Source: Streptomyces sp. NBC_01460 (GTDB lineage: Bacteria; Actinomycetota; Actinomycetes; Streptomycetales; Streptomycetaceae). From it: 64,000 nt of DNA. Under the pieces are notes generated by a model. That model made no database searches. It was not told the origin of the DNA and worked only from the letters and a program-made list of their open reading frames with translations. Of the stretch, positions 26,626-35,319 are shown one piece after another. Each line of letters opens with the position of its first letter. Position 1 is the first letter of the stretch. The translations under genes and the position numbers were made by a program. Location of the stretch: assembly GCF_036227405.1 (NCBI RefSeq), contig NZ_CP109473.1, forward strand, positions 868,001-932,000. Reading direction: 5' to 3'.

Positions 26626-28278
26626 GTGGACGGTCTGCGGCCCCAGGATCCCTCGCGCATAGGCGCCTACCAGCTGATGGCCCGTCTCGGTGCCGGCGGA
26701 ATGGGGCAGGTGTATCTCGGCCGCTCCCCCGGAGGACGGCTCGTCGCGGTGAAGGTGATCCGCGACGAGATCAGCGAGCACCCGGAGTCGCTGGCCCGCT
26801 TCCGGCGCGAGGCCGCCACCGTGGAGACGGTGCGCAGCGCGTGGACCGCCCGGTTGATCGAGGCGTCCCTCGACACCTCGCCCTACTGGCTGGCCACCGA
26901 GTACGTGCCGGGACCCACGCTGTACGGGGCGGTGCGGGACGGCGGCGCGTTCCCGCCCGACAGCGCGCGGAAGCTGTGCGCCGCCCTCGCCGAGGGGCTG
27001 GCGGCGGTCCACGCCCACGGAGTCACGCACCGGGACCTGAAGCCGCAGAACGTGATCCTCTCGCCGCAGGGACCGCAGCTGATCGACTTCGGCATCGCGC
27101 GGGGGCTCGGGCAGACGGTGCTCACCCGGGACGGGACGGCCCCGGGAACCCCGGGGTTCGCGGCGCCCGAGGTCGTCCTGCGCAACGAGACCGGCCCGGC
27201 CGCGGACGTGTTCGCGCTGGGGGCGACCCTCGCGTACACCGTGACCGGCAGGCCTCCGTTCGGCTACGGGGACCCGGCCACGGTGAGTTACCGGGCCGTG
27301 CACGAGGACATCGACCTGGAGGGCGTGCACCCCGCGCTCGCCGCGCTGATCGAGGAGTGCGTCGCCAAGGATCCCGCGGAGCGGCCGGATCCGGCGGCCC
27401 TGATCGCACGGTGCGCGGTGGACTCGGCCCTGGCGGGGGACGCCCACTACCGGGCCCTGACCGGTGCGGAGGCCGCTGCCGCAGTGGCGGACGGCGCGAA
27501 GACCGCCGTCCTGCCGGCCGGAGCGACGACGCGGGGCGAGGACGGGGCGGTCGTCTCCGCGGGGCCGCCCGGCCCCACCCCGCTCGACGGACCGGACCGC
27601 GGGGCACGCCCCTCCCGCACGGGTCGCCGCGGGGCCCTGGGCCTCGCGGCGGTCGCGGCCGTGCTGGCGGCATCGGCGACGGCCTGGCTGCTCTCGGGCC
27701 CGCCGCAGGACCGGGACACCGGGGCGGGGCCCACGGACAGCGCGGAGGCACCCCGGCGGCCTGCGACGACGTCACCGGAACCGGCCGCGGGGCCGCCGGA
27801 CCACATCGTGGACGACCGCACGTCACAGGATCGCTGGGCCTTGTCCGAGGACCCCGCACAGGCGGCCCAGGGCATCGGCTCCTGCGACCTGTCCGCCCCG
27901 GCGACGGCCTCGCTGCCGGTGGACCTCCAGTCGTCCGTGTCGCACACGACGGGCTCGGACACGGCCTCGGTGACGATGCGCCCGAAGGACGCCGGCGAGG
28001 GGATGCGGCCGGCGCCCTACTACGTGGCCGTGGGTGTCCGCCCTCCGCACGGGACCGACCCCGCCACGGGCCGTCCCACCCGGTCCGTGGGCGAGGGCGT
28101 CGGCTTCACCAGCAAGCCCGTCGACCTCTTCTCGACGTGGTCCTCCGGCGGCTCCCTCACCTTCCGGTATCCGGAGGACTTCCGGGCCCACTTCGACGAC
28201 CGGACCGTGGTGCTGTACCACGTCGAAGGCGGCCCCCGTCAGTTCACCTCCGTCGTCTGCAACGGCTTCCACGCCTGA
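26626..28278 (+). CDS. Membrane Ser/Thr protein kinase (PknB-like) with extracellular domain
   Basis: A 550-residue kinase. The start is uncertain: GTG at 26626 begins VDGLRPQDPSRIGAYQL, matching relatives; another GTG lies six codons upstream and no well-spaced ribosome site serves either. The kinase domain (about 12-265) has GAGGMGQVYLG, the lysine in VAVKVI, HRDLKPQN, DFG and TPGFAAPE. A low-complexity juxtamembrane region precedes one membrane helix (about 331-352). The ~190-residue outer domain has no PASTA repeats and contains two Cys (GSCDLS and VVCNGF) that may form a disulfide. The 307 bases upstream (26319-26625) show no gene. Confidence 0.88.
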   Translation: MDGLRPQDPSRIGAYQLMARLGAGGMGQVYLGRSPGGRLVAVKVIRDEISEHPESLARFRREAATVETVRSAWTARLIEASLDTSPYWLATEYVPGPTLYGAVRDGGAFPPDSARKLCAALAEGLAAVHAHGVTHRDLKPQNVILSPQGPQLIDFGIARGLGQTVLTRDGTAPGTPGFAAPEVVLRNETGPAADVFALGATLAYTVTGRPPFGYGDPATVSYRAVHEDIDLEGVHPALAALIEECVAKDPAERPDPAALIARCAVDSALAGDAHYRALTGAEAAAAVADGAKTAVLPAGATTRGEDGAVVSAGPPGPTPLDGPDRGARPSRTGRRGALGLAAVAAVLAASATAWLLSGPPQDRDTGAGPTDSAEAPRRPATTSPEPAAGPPDHIVDDRTSQDRWALSEDPAQAAQGIGSCDLSAPATASLPVDLQSSVSHTTGSDTASVTMRPKDAGEGMRPAPYYVAVGVRPPHGTDPATGRPTRSVGEGVGFTSKPVDLFSTWSSGGSLTFRYPEDFRAHFDDRTVVLYHVEGGPRQFTSVVCNGFHA

Positions 28279-28324
28279 GACAGAGGCTCCGGGCAGGGGT
28301 CCGAGCCCTCGGAACCCGACCGAC

Positions 28325-28349
28325 GAACTTGTTCGTGACGAACATGTTC
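28325..28349. promoter_or_regulatory. 25-bp inverted repeat, candidate TetR autoregulatory operator
   Basis: GAACTTGTTCGT and ACGAACATGTTC flank one G, with a single mismatch between the arms. It ends 14 bases before the TetR-type start codon. A TTGTTC (28330-28335) and TTACTG (28351-28356) pair could form the promoter, which would make the transcript start at or near the GTG. Confidence 0.65.
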
Positions 28350-28363
28350 GTTACTGTCGAGGG

Positions 28364-29047
28364 GTGACTCCGCGAACCCCAGCCCCCCGCAGCCGCCGCG
28401 AACGGCCGGCCAAGCCCGCCCTCACCCACGAGGCCATCGTCACCGCCGCCGTCCGGCTCATGGCGGCCGAAGGGCTGGAGCGCGTCACCATGCGCCGGCT
28501 GGCCCAGGAGCTCGACACCGGTCCCGCCTCGCTGTACGTGTACGTCGCCGGCACCGCCGAGCTGCACGCCGCGATCCTCGAGGAACTGCTCGGCGCGGTC
28601 GACCTCTCCCCCACGACCGGGGAGGGCGACTGGCGCGACCGGCTGGCCCAGGTGCTCCTGTCGTACACCCGTGTCCTGTTCGACCACCCCGGCCTCGCCC
28701 GGTCCGCCCTGGTCACCCGCCCTTCCGGGCCGCACTACCTCGCCCTCGTCGAGAGCGTCCTCGGCCTCCTGCACGAGGGCGGCGTGCCCGGCGGGCAGGC
28801 GGCCTGGGGGGTGGACGTCCTCCTCCAGGTGGCCACCGCGACCGCCACCGAGCAGTCCGTACGCGAGGGCGCCCCCGACGCCGAGGACGACCACGACGCG
28901 CTCGTCGAGGCGCTGGGGCAGGCATCCGCCCGGACCCATCCACGCATCGCCGCGCTCGGCACCGACCTGTTCTCCGGCACCCCGCAGGAACGCCTGGCCT
29001 GGATCTTCCGGGCGGTCGTCAACGGCACGGCCACCACACCCCGCTGA
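28364..29047 (+). CDS. TetR-family regulator
   Basis: A 227-residue regulator with GTG start. The helix-turn-helix is at about residues 20-65 (THEAIVTAAVRLMAAEGLERVTMRRLAQEL, then PASLYVYVAGTAELHAAILEEL), and the C-terminal part is a TetR_C-like alpha-helical ligand domain. The close spacing of operator, -10 and start suggests a leaderless mRNA. It directly precedes a TetX-like flavin monooxygenase on the same strand, so it probably represses both in response to that enzyme's substrate. Confidence 0.88.
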   Translation: MTPRTPAPRSRRERPAKPALTHEAIVTAAVRLMAAEGLERVTMRRLAQELDTGPASLYVYVAGTAELHAAILEELLGAVDLSPTTGEGDWRDRLAQVLLSYTRVLFDHPGLARSALVTRPSGPHYLALVESVLGLLHEGGVPGGQAAWGVDVLLQVATATATEQSVREGAPDAEDDHDALVEALGQASARTHPRIAALGTDLFSGTPQERLAWIFRAVVNGTATTPR

Positions 29048-29090
29048 GGCGGCCGGGGGCCCCTCCCCCACAGCGAAAGCGAGCATCGCC

Positions 29091-30251
29091 ATGAACACCA
29101 CCCCGCACCACCCCCTCACCGTCGTCGGCGCCGGCCTCGGCGGCCTGGTCCTCGCCAGGGTCCTCCACGTGCACGGGATCGAGGCCGCCGTGTTCGACCT
29201 GGACGCCGACCGGCACGCGCGCACCCAGGGCGGCATGCTCGACATCCACGAGGAGACCGGGCAGGCGGCCCTGCACGCCGCGGACCTGTACGAGGAGTTC
29301 CGCGCACGGGTCCACCCCGGCGGTGAGGCGATGCGCGTCCTCGACAAGGCGGCTCGCGTCGCGCTGGAGGAGAAGGACGACGGCGACGGAGGCCGCCCCG
29401 AGATCGACCGGGGCGATCTGCGCGACCTCCTGCTCGACGAGCTCCCCGAGGGAACCGTCCGCTGGGGCGCCAAGGTCGCGGGCGCCGAGCCGCTGGGCGA
29501 CGGACGCCACGCGGTGACGCTCGCCGACGGCACCACGTTCACCACCGGACTGCTCGTCGGCGCCGACGGCGCCTGGTCGCGGATCCGGCCACTGCTCTCC
29601 GACGCCCGGCCCGCCTACACCGGCATCTCCTTCGTGGAGCTCGACCTCCTCGACGCCGACACCCGCCACCCCGGGTGCGCCGAACTGATCGGGGGCGGCA
29701 TGTTCTTCGCCCTCGGCGACCACAAGGCGTTCCTCGCCCACCGCGAGACGGACGGCAGCCTGCACGTCTACACGGCGCTGCGCGCGGCCGAGGACTGGCT
29801 GCCCACCATCGACTTCACCGACACCGAGGCCGCGAAGGCCGCGCTGCTGGAGCACTTCGCCGACTGGGCACCGGGCCTGCGCGCCCTGGTCACCGAGGCC
29901 GACGGCGCACTGACCCCCCGCCACATCCACGCGCTGCCCGTCGAGCACCGGTGGCAGCGGATCCCCGGTGTCACCCTCCTCGGGGACGCCGCCCACCTGA
30001 TGTCCCCGTTCGCCGGCGAGGGAGCCAACCTCGCCATGTTCGACGGCGCGGAGCTGGGCCGCGCCCTCGCCGCACACCCGGGTGACACCGAGGCCGCACT
30101 GACCGCGTACGAGGACGCCCTGTTCCCGCGTAGCGAGCGGACGGCCCAGGATTCCGCGCGGAGCCAGGAGATGATCTTCCACGACCGGGCACCGCAGCCG
30201 CTGGTCGACATGTTCACCTCCTTCGCCGTGGAGCCGCGCTCGGAGGGATGA
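29091..30251 (+). CDS. TetX-like FAD-dependent monooxygenase
   Basis: A 386-residue group A flavin monooxygenase. FAD motif GAGLGGLVLARVLHVHGI, a conserved RGDLRDLLL-type region (EIDRGDLRDLLLDEL), DG motif LLVGADGAWSRIRPLL and GD motif GVTLLGDAAHLMSPFAGEGANLAM. The last is close in form to the tetracycline-inactivating TetX group, whose length is similar (about 380-390). It lies 43 bases after a TetR-family gene. Relatives also include enzymes acting on other aromatics, so antibiotic inactivation is only a possibility. Confidence 0.8.
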   Translation: MNTTPHHPLTVVGAGLGGLVLARVLHVHGIEAAVFDLDADRHARTQGGMLDIHEETGQAALHAADLYEEFRARVHPGGEAMRVLDKAARVALEEKDDGDGGRPEIDRGDLRDLLLDELPEGTVRWGAKVAGAEPLGDGRHAVTLADGTTFTTGLLVGADGAWSRIRPLLSDARPAYTGISFVELDLLDADTRHPGCAELIGGGMFFALGDHKAFLAHRETDGSLHVYTALRAAEDWLPTIDFTDTEAAKAALLEHFADWAPGLRALVTEADGALTPRHIHALPVEHRWQRIPGVTLLGDAAHLMSPFAGEGANLAMFDGAELGRALAAHPGDTEAALTAYEDALFPRSERTAQDSARSQEMIFHDRAPQPLVDMFTSFAVEPRSEG

Positions 30252-30301
30252 GCGGTACCCGACCCGGCGGCCTCGTCCTGGCGGTGCCGCAGACTGGGCG
30301 G

Positions 30302-31663
30302 ATGGCAGACACCGAGGACGCAGCCACCGCACACGCCTGGGCAGCTCTGGGGGGCCGCGCCCGACTCGTCCGGCGTGTCTCCTTCCAGGAGGCGGGCCCT
30401 GTCCTGCCGTCCCGGCTTCCTGTGCGAGAACTGGCGCGGGCCTGCGTGGGAGTGTCCTCGCTGGCCGCCGCGGAACTGCTGGCGCTGCGCAACCGCGTGC
30501 CGGTGCCCGCGGTGCGGGTGGACGAGGCGGCGGTGGCCACCGCGTTCGTCAGCGAGCGCCGTCTGAGGATCGACGGCCGGGCCCCGACGTCCTTCGCTCC
30601 GCTGTCCGGGTTCTGGAGGACCACCGACGGGTGGGTGCGCACGCACGCCAACTACCCGCACCACCGCGCCCGGCTGCTCGGCGCACTGGGCATCGCGGAC
30701 ACCGGAGGCGACCGGGAGCCGGTCGGTGTGCTCGCGAAGGAGCTGGCATCGCGTCAGGCCCGCGAGGTCCAGGAGACCGTTTACGCGGCGGGCGGGCTGG
30801 CCGTGGCCGTGGCGTCCGCCCCTGCTGCGGCCGGCCCCGCCCTGGTGGAGACGCCGCAGGTGACCGAAGGCGGCCACCGGTCTCCGGCACCCGCGTCCCT
30901 GCCCGCCCAGGGGGTGCGGGTCCTGGACCTGACCCGCGTCATCGCCGGCCCGGTCGCCACCCGCTCACTGGCGCTGCTGGGCGCCGACGTGCTGCGCGTG
31001 GACACTCCCCGTATCCCCGAGGACCCGGATGCCCACGCCGACACCGGCCCGGGCAAACGCTCCACGCTGCTGGACCTCACCAGTACCGGCGACCGCCACG
31101 TCTTCGAGGACCTTCTCGGCCGGGCGGACGTCGTGGTGACGGGCTACCGCCCCGGCGCTCTGGACCGGCACGGGCTGAGCCCCGAGGTGCTCCTGGCCAA
31201 GCGTCCCGGGCTGATCGTCGCCCAGCTGTGCGCCTGGGGCTGGTCCGGCCCCTGGGCGGGCCGCCGCGGCTTCGACAGCCTGGTCCAGGCCGGTACCGGC
31301 ATCGCCTCCATCGAAGCCGGGCCCGACGGCCGCCCCGGTGCACTGCCCGCGCAGGCGCTGGATCACGGAACCGGATACCTGCTCGCCGCCGCCGTCCTCC
31401 GCGCACTGAGCGACCGCCTGACCACCGGCGGCGGGCGGCATCTCCGTCTCTCCCTGGCAGGCACGGCCTCATGGCTGCTGCACGACATCCGCCCCGCACA
31501 GGAAACGGCCGGCACCTACGACCCCGGCCACTGGCTCACGGAGACCGGATCGCCCTACGGCCTGCTGCGACATGCCCTGCCCCCGGTGCACTACACCGGC
31601 GCACCCGCGAACTGGGACCGTGCGCCGACCCGGTGGGGCACCGATGCGCCCTCCTGGGCATAG
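30302..31663 (+). CDS. Class III (CaiB/BaiF-type) CoA-transferase family protein
   Basis: A 453-residue protein. The C-terminal half opens with the family hallmark GVRVLDLTRVIAGPVATRSLALLGADVLRVD and continues with TGYRPGALDRHGLSPEVL and GFDSLVQAGTGIA. The N-terminal ~190 residues contain a second, weaker CaiB-like segment. An ATG at 30248 overlaps the previous stop, but its GGAGG is too close. The ATG at 30302, after GACTGGGCGG, fits better and may be leaderless. It should move CoA between carboxylic acids. No substrate is indicated by neighbours. Confidence 0.78.
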   Translation: MADTEDAATAHAWAALGGRARLVRRVSFQEAGPVLPSRLPVRELARACVGVSSLAAAELLALRNRVPVPAVRVDEAAVATAFVSERRLRIDGRAPTSFAPLSGFWRTTDGWVRTHANYPHHRARLLGALGIADTGGDREPVGVLAKELASRQAREVQETVYAAGGLAVAVASAPAAAGPALVETPQVTEGGHRSPAPASLPAQGVRVLDLTRVIAGPVATRSLALLGADVLRVDTPRIPEDPDAHADTGPGKRSTLLDLTSTGDRHVFEDLLGRADVVVTGYRPGALDRHGLSPEVLLAKRPGLIVAQLCAWGWSGPWAGRRGFDSLVQAGTGIASIEAGPDGRPGALPAQALDHGTGYLLAAAVLRALSDRLTTGGGRHLRLSLAGTASWLLHDIRPAQETAGTYDPGHWLTETGSPYGLLRHALPPVHYTGAPANWDRAPTRWGTDAPSWA

Positions 31664-31699
31664 CGCGGGGGCGCGGGACGACCGGACCGAGGGCCTGCG

Positions 31700-31718
31700 G
31701 CACACGCCGTCGGTGTGC
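31700..31718. terminator. Small stem-loop between convergent genes
   Basis: GCACAC and GTGTGC pair across a 7-base loop between the CoA-transferase stop and the end of the IclR-type gene. The stem is short, so termination is uncertain. Confidence 0.4.
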
Positions 31719-31741
31719 GGGGTGCACCACGACCGCACGGC

Positions 31742-33406
31742 TCAGAGAACCGCCACACGGGTGAAGCGGGCGGCGGTGTGCAGTTCGGCCTCGATTCGCC
31801 CCGCGGTGAGGCGCAGCAGGGGCAGCACCTGCTCCAGGCACTCCTCGATGGTGCGGCTGCTGCTGTGCATCGCGACGTTGATCGAGGCGACGGCGGTGCC
31901 TGCCCGGTCGCGCACGGGTACCGCGATCGAGCGCAGGCCGGCCTCCAGTTCCTCGTCGACCAGGGCGTACCCCTCGGCCCGCACACGCTCCAGAACCGCT
32001 TCCAGCGCGGCACGGCGGGTGAGGGTGTGGGGAGCCAGGGGGCGCAGTTCGGAGTGGGCGAGGACCGGCTCGAGCGCCGCGCCGGACAGGTCGGCCAGCA
32101 GGACCCGGCCGAGCGAGGTGGCGTAGGCGGGGAAGCGGGTCCCGACGGTGATGTCGACGGTCATGATGCGGTGGGTGGCGGCGCGCGCCACGTACTGCAC
32201 GGAGTCGTCGACGAGGACCGCGAGGGAGGTGGAGTCCTGGATCCGTCCCGCCAGCGCGGCGAGGTGCGGCTCGGCGATCCGCGGGAGCGTGGTGCGGGAG
32301 AGCACCGGGTACCCGAGGGCCAGGACGCGCGGTGTCAGCCGGTGGCCCCGGCCGTCGGCCGTGACGTAGCCGAGGTGGTCGAGGGTGATCAGCGCCCTGC
32401 GCGCCGAGGCGCGCGAGAGTCCGGTCGCACGGGCCACGTCGCTGAGCGTGAGAGCCGCTCCGTCGTCACCGAAGGCGGTGACGACGGTCAGGCCCCGGGC
32501 GAGGGACTCCACGAACTCCCGGCCCAGCTCCTGCTTCGAGGCCGCGGTCCACGAGGCGAGCGTCCCGGGGCCGGCCGGTGGGCTCGCGGGGGGCGCGTCA
32601 CGCAGTCGCCCCTCCATCGCGTCGGCGGCGGCGCGCAGCCGGGGCAGGAGGCTGTCGCGGAGTCCTCGCGCGGTGTGCCTGCTGGTGTGGCTGACCACGC
32701 TGAGGACGCACGCGATGGATCCGGCGGGGTCCCGTACGGGTGTGGCGAGGGCGAGAAGGCCGGGCTCGATCAGCTGGTCGTCCAGCGCCCAGCCGTCGGC
32801 CCGTGCGGCTTCCACGCGGTCCTCGAACAGGTCGTCCTCCGGGCCCGGGCGCCCCCGGAGGGACGGGAAACCGGCTCCGTCGGGATCGGCCTCCCGCCGC
32901 TCCCGCCAGGCCCCCCAGGCCTCGGGACCCCAGAGGGTGGCGAACAGTGCGCCCGGGGCGGTGCGCTCGGCGGGCAGCAGGTCACCGATGCGGAAGCGCA
33001 GGGACATGGCCCGGCGCCGGGTGGCCTGATGCACGAAGCGGATGCCGTCGCCGTCGGGCACCGCGAGGGAGACGGACTCGTCGAGTTCGTCCGCGAGTGC
33101 GTCCACCTCGTCGCCGAGCAGGCCGGGGAGCCGGATCGAGGACAGGTAGGCGTTGCCCAGCTCCATGAGGCGCGGCGCGAGGGTGACGGTCCTGCCGTCG
33201 ACGCGGACGTATCCCGTGCGGGCGAGCGTGAGCGTGACCCGGTCGACGGTCGAGCGGGCCAGACCGCTGGCACGCTCCAGGTCGCTGAGGCTGAGGGAGC
33301 CGTCCGCGTCGGTCAGCCGGCGCAGGACCGCGATGCCGCGCATGAGCGGGGCGACGGCCTCCGCGGGGACGTCCGTGTCCGGCCGGGCGGTGCTGGTCGG
33401 GGGCAT
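31742..33406 (-). CDS. Tandem-fused IclR-family regulator (two complete IclR units)
   Basis: A 554-residue protein, about twice the usual IclR length. The ATG at 33406 follows CGGAGAACAG. Unit 1: winged HTH (about 20-85, [30 protein letters not shown]) and effector domain (about 90-270). Unit 2: HTH (about 300-365, [30 protein letters not shown]) and effector domain (about 370-550, ending [19 protein letters not shown]). It is divergent from 3-oxoacid CoA-transferase genes with an inverted repeat between, so it probably controls them. Two effector pockets in one chain could sense two ligands or allow a pseudo-tetramer from a dimer. Confidence 0.9.
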   Translation of the reverse strand: MPPTSTARPDTDVPAEAVAPLMRGIAVLRRLTDADGSLSLSDLERASGLARSTVDRVTLTLARTGYVRVDGRTVTLAPRLMELGNAYLSSIRLPGLLGDEVDALADELDESVSLAVPDGDGIRFVHQATRRRAMSLRFRIGDLLPAERTAPGALFATLWGPEAWGAWRERREADPDGAGFPSLRGRPGPEDDLFEDRVEAARADGWALDDQLIEPGLLALATPVRDPAGSIACVLSVVSHTSRHTARGLRDSLLPRLRAAADAMEGRLRDAPPASPPAGPGTLASWTAASKQELGREFVESLARGLTVVTAFGDDGAALTLSDVARATGLSRASARRALITLDHLGYVTADGRGHRLTPRVLALGYPVLSRTTLPRIAEPHLAALAGRIQDSTSLAVLVDDSVQYVARAATHRIMTVDITVGTRFPAYATSLGRVLLADLSGAALEPVLAHSELRPLAPHTLTRRAALEAVLERVRAEGYALVDEELEAGLRSIAVPVRDRAGTAVASINVAMHSSSRTIEECLEQVLPLLRLTAGRIEAELHTAARFTRVAVL

Positions 33407-33566
33407 CTGTTCTCCGTCGGGTGGGTCCGTGCCGGAAGGACACGGTACGGCGCCGCGCGGCCTCCCGGGCGCGCGCCCTCCCGCCGGGGGCGTGGTCCGG
33501 ACGCACCCGGCGGGAGTGGGGGCCGTTGACACGGCTCCGGTGCGGGCGGCAAACTCCAGGCATTCG

Positions 33567-33584
33567 AGTGAAGGAAACTTCACT
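33567..33584. promoter_or_regulatory. Inverted repeat AGTGAAG-N4-CTTCACT, candidate IclR operator
   Basis: Perfect 7-base arms sit in the divergent gap, 29 bases before the CoA-transferase subunit A start. Placement suits control of that operon, and possibly of the regulator, by the tandem IclR protein. Confidence 0.65.
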
Positions 33585-33612
33585 GGGCGAACACTAGTGG
33601 AGGGACGGTCCC

Positions 33613-34383
33613 ATGGACAAGGTGGTCGCGTCGGCGGCGCTGGCCGTCGCCGACGTGCCGGAGGGCGCGTCGGTGGCGGTGGGAGGCTTCGGCCTCAGCG
33701 GTGTGCCGAACGTGCTGATCGACGCCCTGCACGCGAGCGGGGTCAGCGGGCTCGCCGTCGTGTCCAACAACTGCGGGGCGCTGGACTCCGGTCTCGCGGT
33801 CCTGCTCTCCGCCGGCCGCATCAGCCGGGTGACCGGCTCCTACATCGGCGGCAACAAGGAGTTCGCCCGGCAGTACCTCGGGGGCGAACTGGAGCTGGAG
33901 CTGATCCCGCAGGGCACCCTGGCCGAGCGGCTTCGGGCCGGCGGCGCGGGGATACCCGCGTTCTACACGCCGGCCGGGGTGGGCACCCAGGTCGCCGACG
34001 GCGGTCTCCCCTGGCGCTACGACGGCGAGGGCGGGGTGGCGGTGGCCTCCCCGGCCAAGGAGGTACGCGACTTCGACGGCACCGAGTACGTCCTGGAGCA
34101 CAGCATCCGTACCGACTTCGCGCTCGTCAGGGCGGCGAAGGGCGACCGGCACGGCAACCTCGTCTTCAACAAGTCCGCACGCAACTTCAACCCGCTCGCC
34201 GCCATGGCCGGACGCGTCACCGTCGCGGAGGTCGAGGAGCTGGTCGAGCCGGGCGGGATCGACCCCGACGATGTGCATCTGCCCGGCATCTTCGTGCAGC
34301 GGGTCGTCGCGCTCACTCCCGGGCAGGCCGCGGACAAGAAGGTCGAGAAGCGGACGGTCACGGAGAGGGAGGCGCGGGACTGA
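33613..34383 (+). CDS. 3-oxoacid CoA-transferase subunit A
   Basis: A 256-residue family I CoA-transferase alpha subunit, with GAGGGACGG upstream of the ATG. Hallmarks: [25 protein letters not shown], and [49 protein letters not shown]. It pairs with the subunit B gene, whose ATG overlaps its last base. The complex moves CoA from succinyl-CoA to acetoacetate or 3-oxoadipate. With no other pca genes and an IclR regulator alongside, the acceptor stays open (ScoA- or PcaI-like). Confidence 0.9.
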   Translation: MDKVVASAALAVADVPEGASVAVGGFGLSGVPNVLIDALHASGVSGLAVVSNNCGALDSGLAVLLSAGRISRVTGSYIGGNKEFARQYLGGELELELIPQGTLAERLRAGGAGIPAFYTPAGVGTQVADGGLPWRYDGEGGVAVASPAKEVRDFDGTEYVLEHSIRTDFALVRAAKGDRHGNLVFNKSARNFNPLAAMAGRVTVAEVEELVEPGGIDPDDVHLPGIFVQRVVALTPGQAADKKVEKRTVTEREARD

Positions 34384-35015
34384 TGGCCTGGAACCGGAAC
34401 GAGATGGCCGCCAGGGCGGCCGCGGAGTTGCGCGACGGCGAGTACGTCAACCTGGGGATCGGGCTGCCGACGCTGATCCCGAACCACCTCCCGGGGGGCG
34501 TGCACGTCGTCCTGGAGTCAGAGAACGGCATCCTGGGCACCGGCGCGTTCCCGTACGACGAGGACGTCGACCCCGACCTGATCAACGCGGGCAAGGAGAC
34601 GGTGACGGTCCGGCCGGGCGCCTCGTTCTTCGACTCGGCGCTCTCCTTCGGGATGATCCGCGGCGGCCACATCGACACCGCCGTGCTCGGGGCCATGGAG
34701 GTCTCGGCCCGGGGCGACCTCGCCAACTGGGCGGTGCCGGGCAGGATGGTGACGGGCATCGGCGGAGCGATGGACCTCGTGCACGGGGCACGCCGCGTCA
34801 TCGTGACCATGACGCACACCGCGAAGGACGGCAGCCCGAAGATCGTCGAGGAGTGCACCCTGCCGCTGACCGGCAAGGCCTGCGTCCACCGCGTCATCAC
34901 GGACCTCGCGGTGCTCGACGTGACCGAGGACGGCCTGGTCCTGATCGAGACCGCCCCCGGGGTGAGCATCGCCGAGGTCCTGGAGAGGACGGCCGCTCCG
35001 GTCCGTGCGGAGTGA
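34383..35015 (+). CDS. 3-oxoacid CoA-transferase subunit B
   Basis: A 210-residue beta subunit. The catalytic glutamate lies in the conserved ESENGILG motif (about residues 44-51), with [10 protein letters not shown] before it and [26 protein letters not shown] and [20 protein letters not shown] after it. Its ATG shares a base with the subunit A stop, giving equal translation of the two partners. Confidence 0.92.
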   Translation: MAWNRNEMAARAAAELRDGEYVNLGIGLPTLIPNHLPGGVHVVLESENGILGTGAFPYDEDVDPDLINAGKETVTVRPGASFFDSALSFGMIRGGHIDTAVLGAMEVSARGDLANWAVPGRMVTGIGGAMDLVHGARRVIVTMTHTAKDGSPKIVEECTLPLTGKACVHRVITDLAVLDVTEDGLVLIETAPGVSIAEVLERTAAPVRAE

Positions 35016-35056
35016 CCCTCTCGCGCGGTCGGGGCTCCCTCCGCCGCCCCGGGCGT

Positions 35057-35072
35057 GCCGCTCCCGAGCGGC
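35057..35072. terminator. Short GC-rich stem after the CoA-transferase operon
   Basis: GCCGCTC and GAGCGGC flank two bases, 42 bases after the subunit B stop. A plausible terminator but a small one. Confidence 0.4.
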
Positions 35073-35187
35073 GGAACGGGCGTACCGGATGAATGATGAA
35101 CAGATGCCACGGTGGAGCGGGTGCCGCCCGGCGTCTTCACCGGGCGGACCGGGCCGGCTCCGGCCATGAAGCGGAAGGCACGAGCGC

Positions 35188-35319
35188 ATGACCTCCCAGA
35201 GCGCGTCTCCGGCGTCGGACCGGGTGCCGCCCGTGCCGCCGCCGGGAGGACCTGCGCGCGTGGGGACGGCGGACACGGGCGGAGAGGCCCGCCCGGCGAC
35301 GACGGAGGGCGCCCCATGA
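35188..35319 (+). CDS. Possible 43-residue small ORF coupled to the SpoIIE phosphatase gene
   Basis: ATG at 35188 follows GGAAGG at about 9 bases. The frame encodes a Pro/Gly/Ala-rich peptide beginning MTSQSASPASD and ends in a TGA that overlaps the phosphatase ATG (ATGA). Third positions are mostly G/C, as in real genes here. It may be a coupled leader peptide, or a phosphatase N-terminus separated by a frameshift. Nothing identifies a function. Confidence 0.3.
   Translation: MTSQSASPASDRVPPVPPPGGPARVGTADTGGEARPATTEGAP

Noticed and set aside
30248-30301. Earlier ATG for the class III CoA-transferase gene
   Set aside because: It overlaps the previous stop, but the GGAGG is only one base from the ATG and the added residues do not resemble the family start.
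33613-35015. Complete beta-ketoadipate (pca) cluster
   Set aside because: Only the CoA-transferase pair and a regulator are present; no dioxygenase, cycloisomerase or thiolase gene, so pca naming is not justified.
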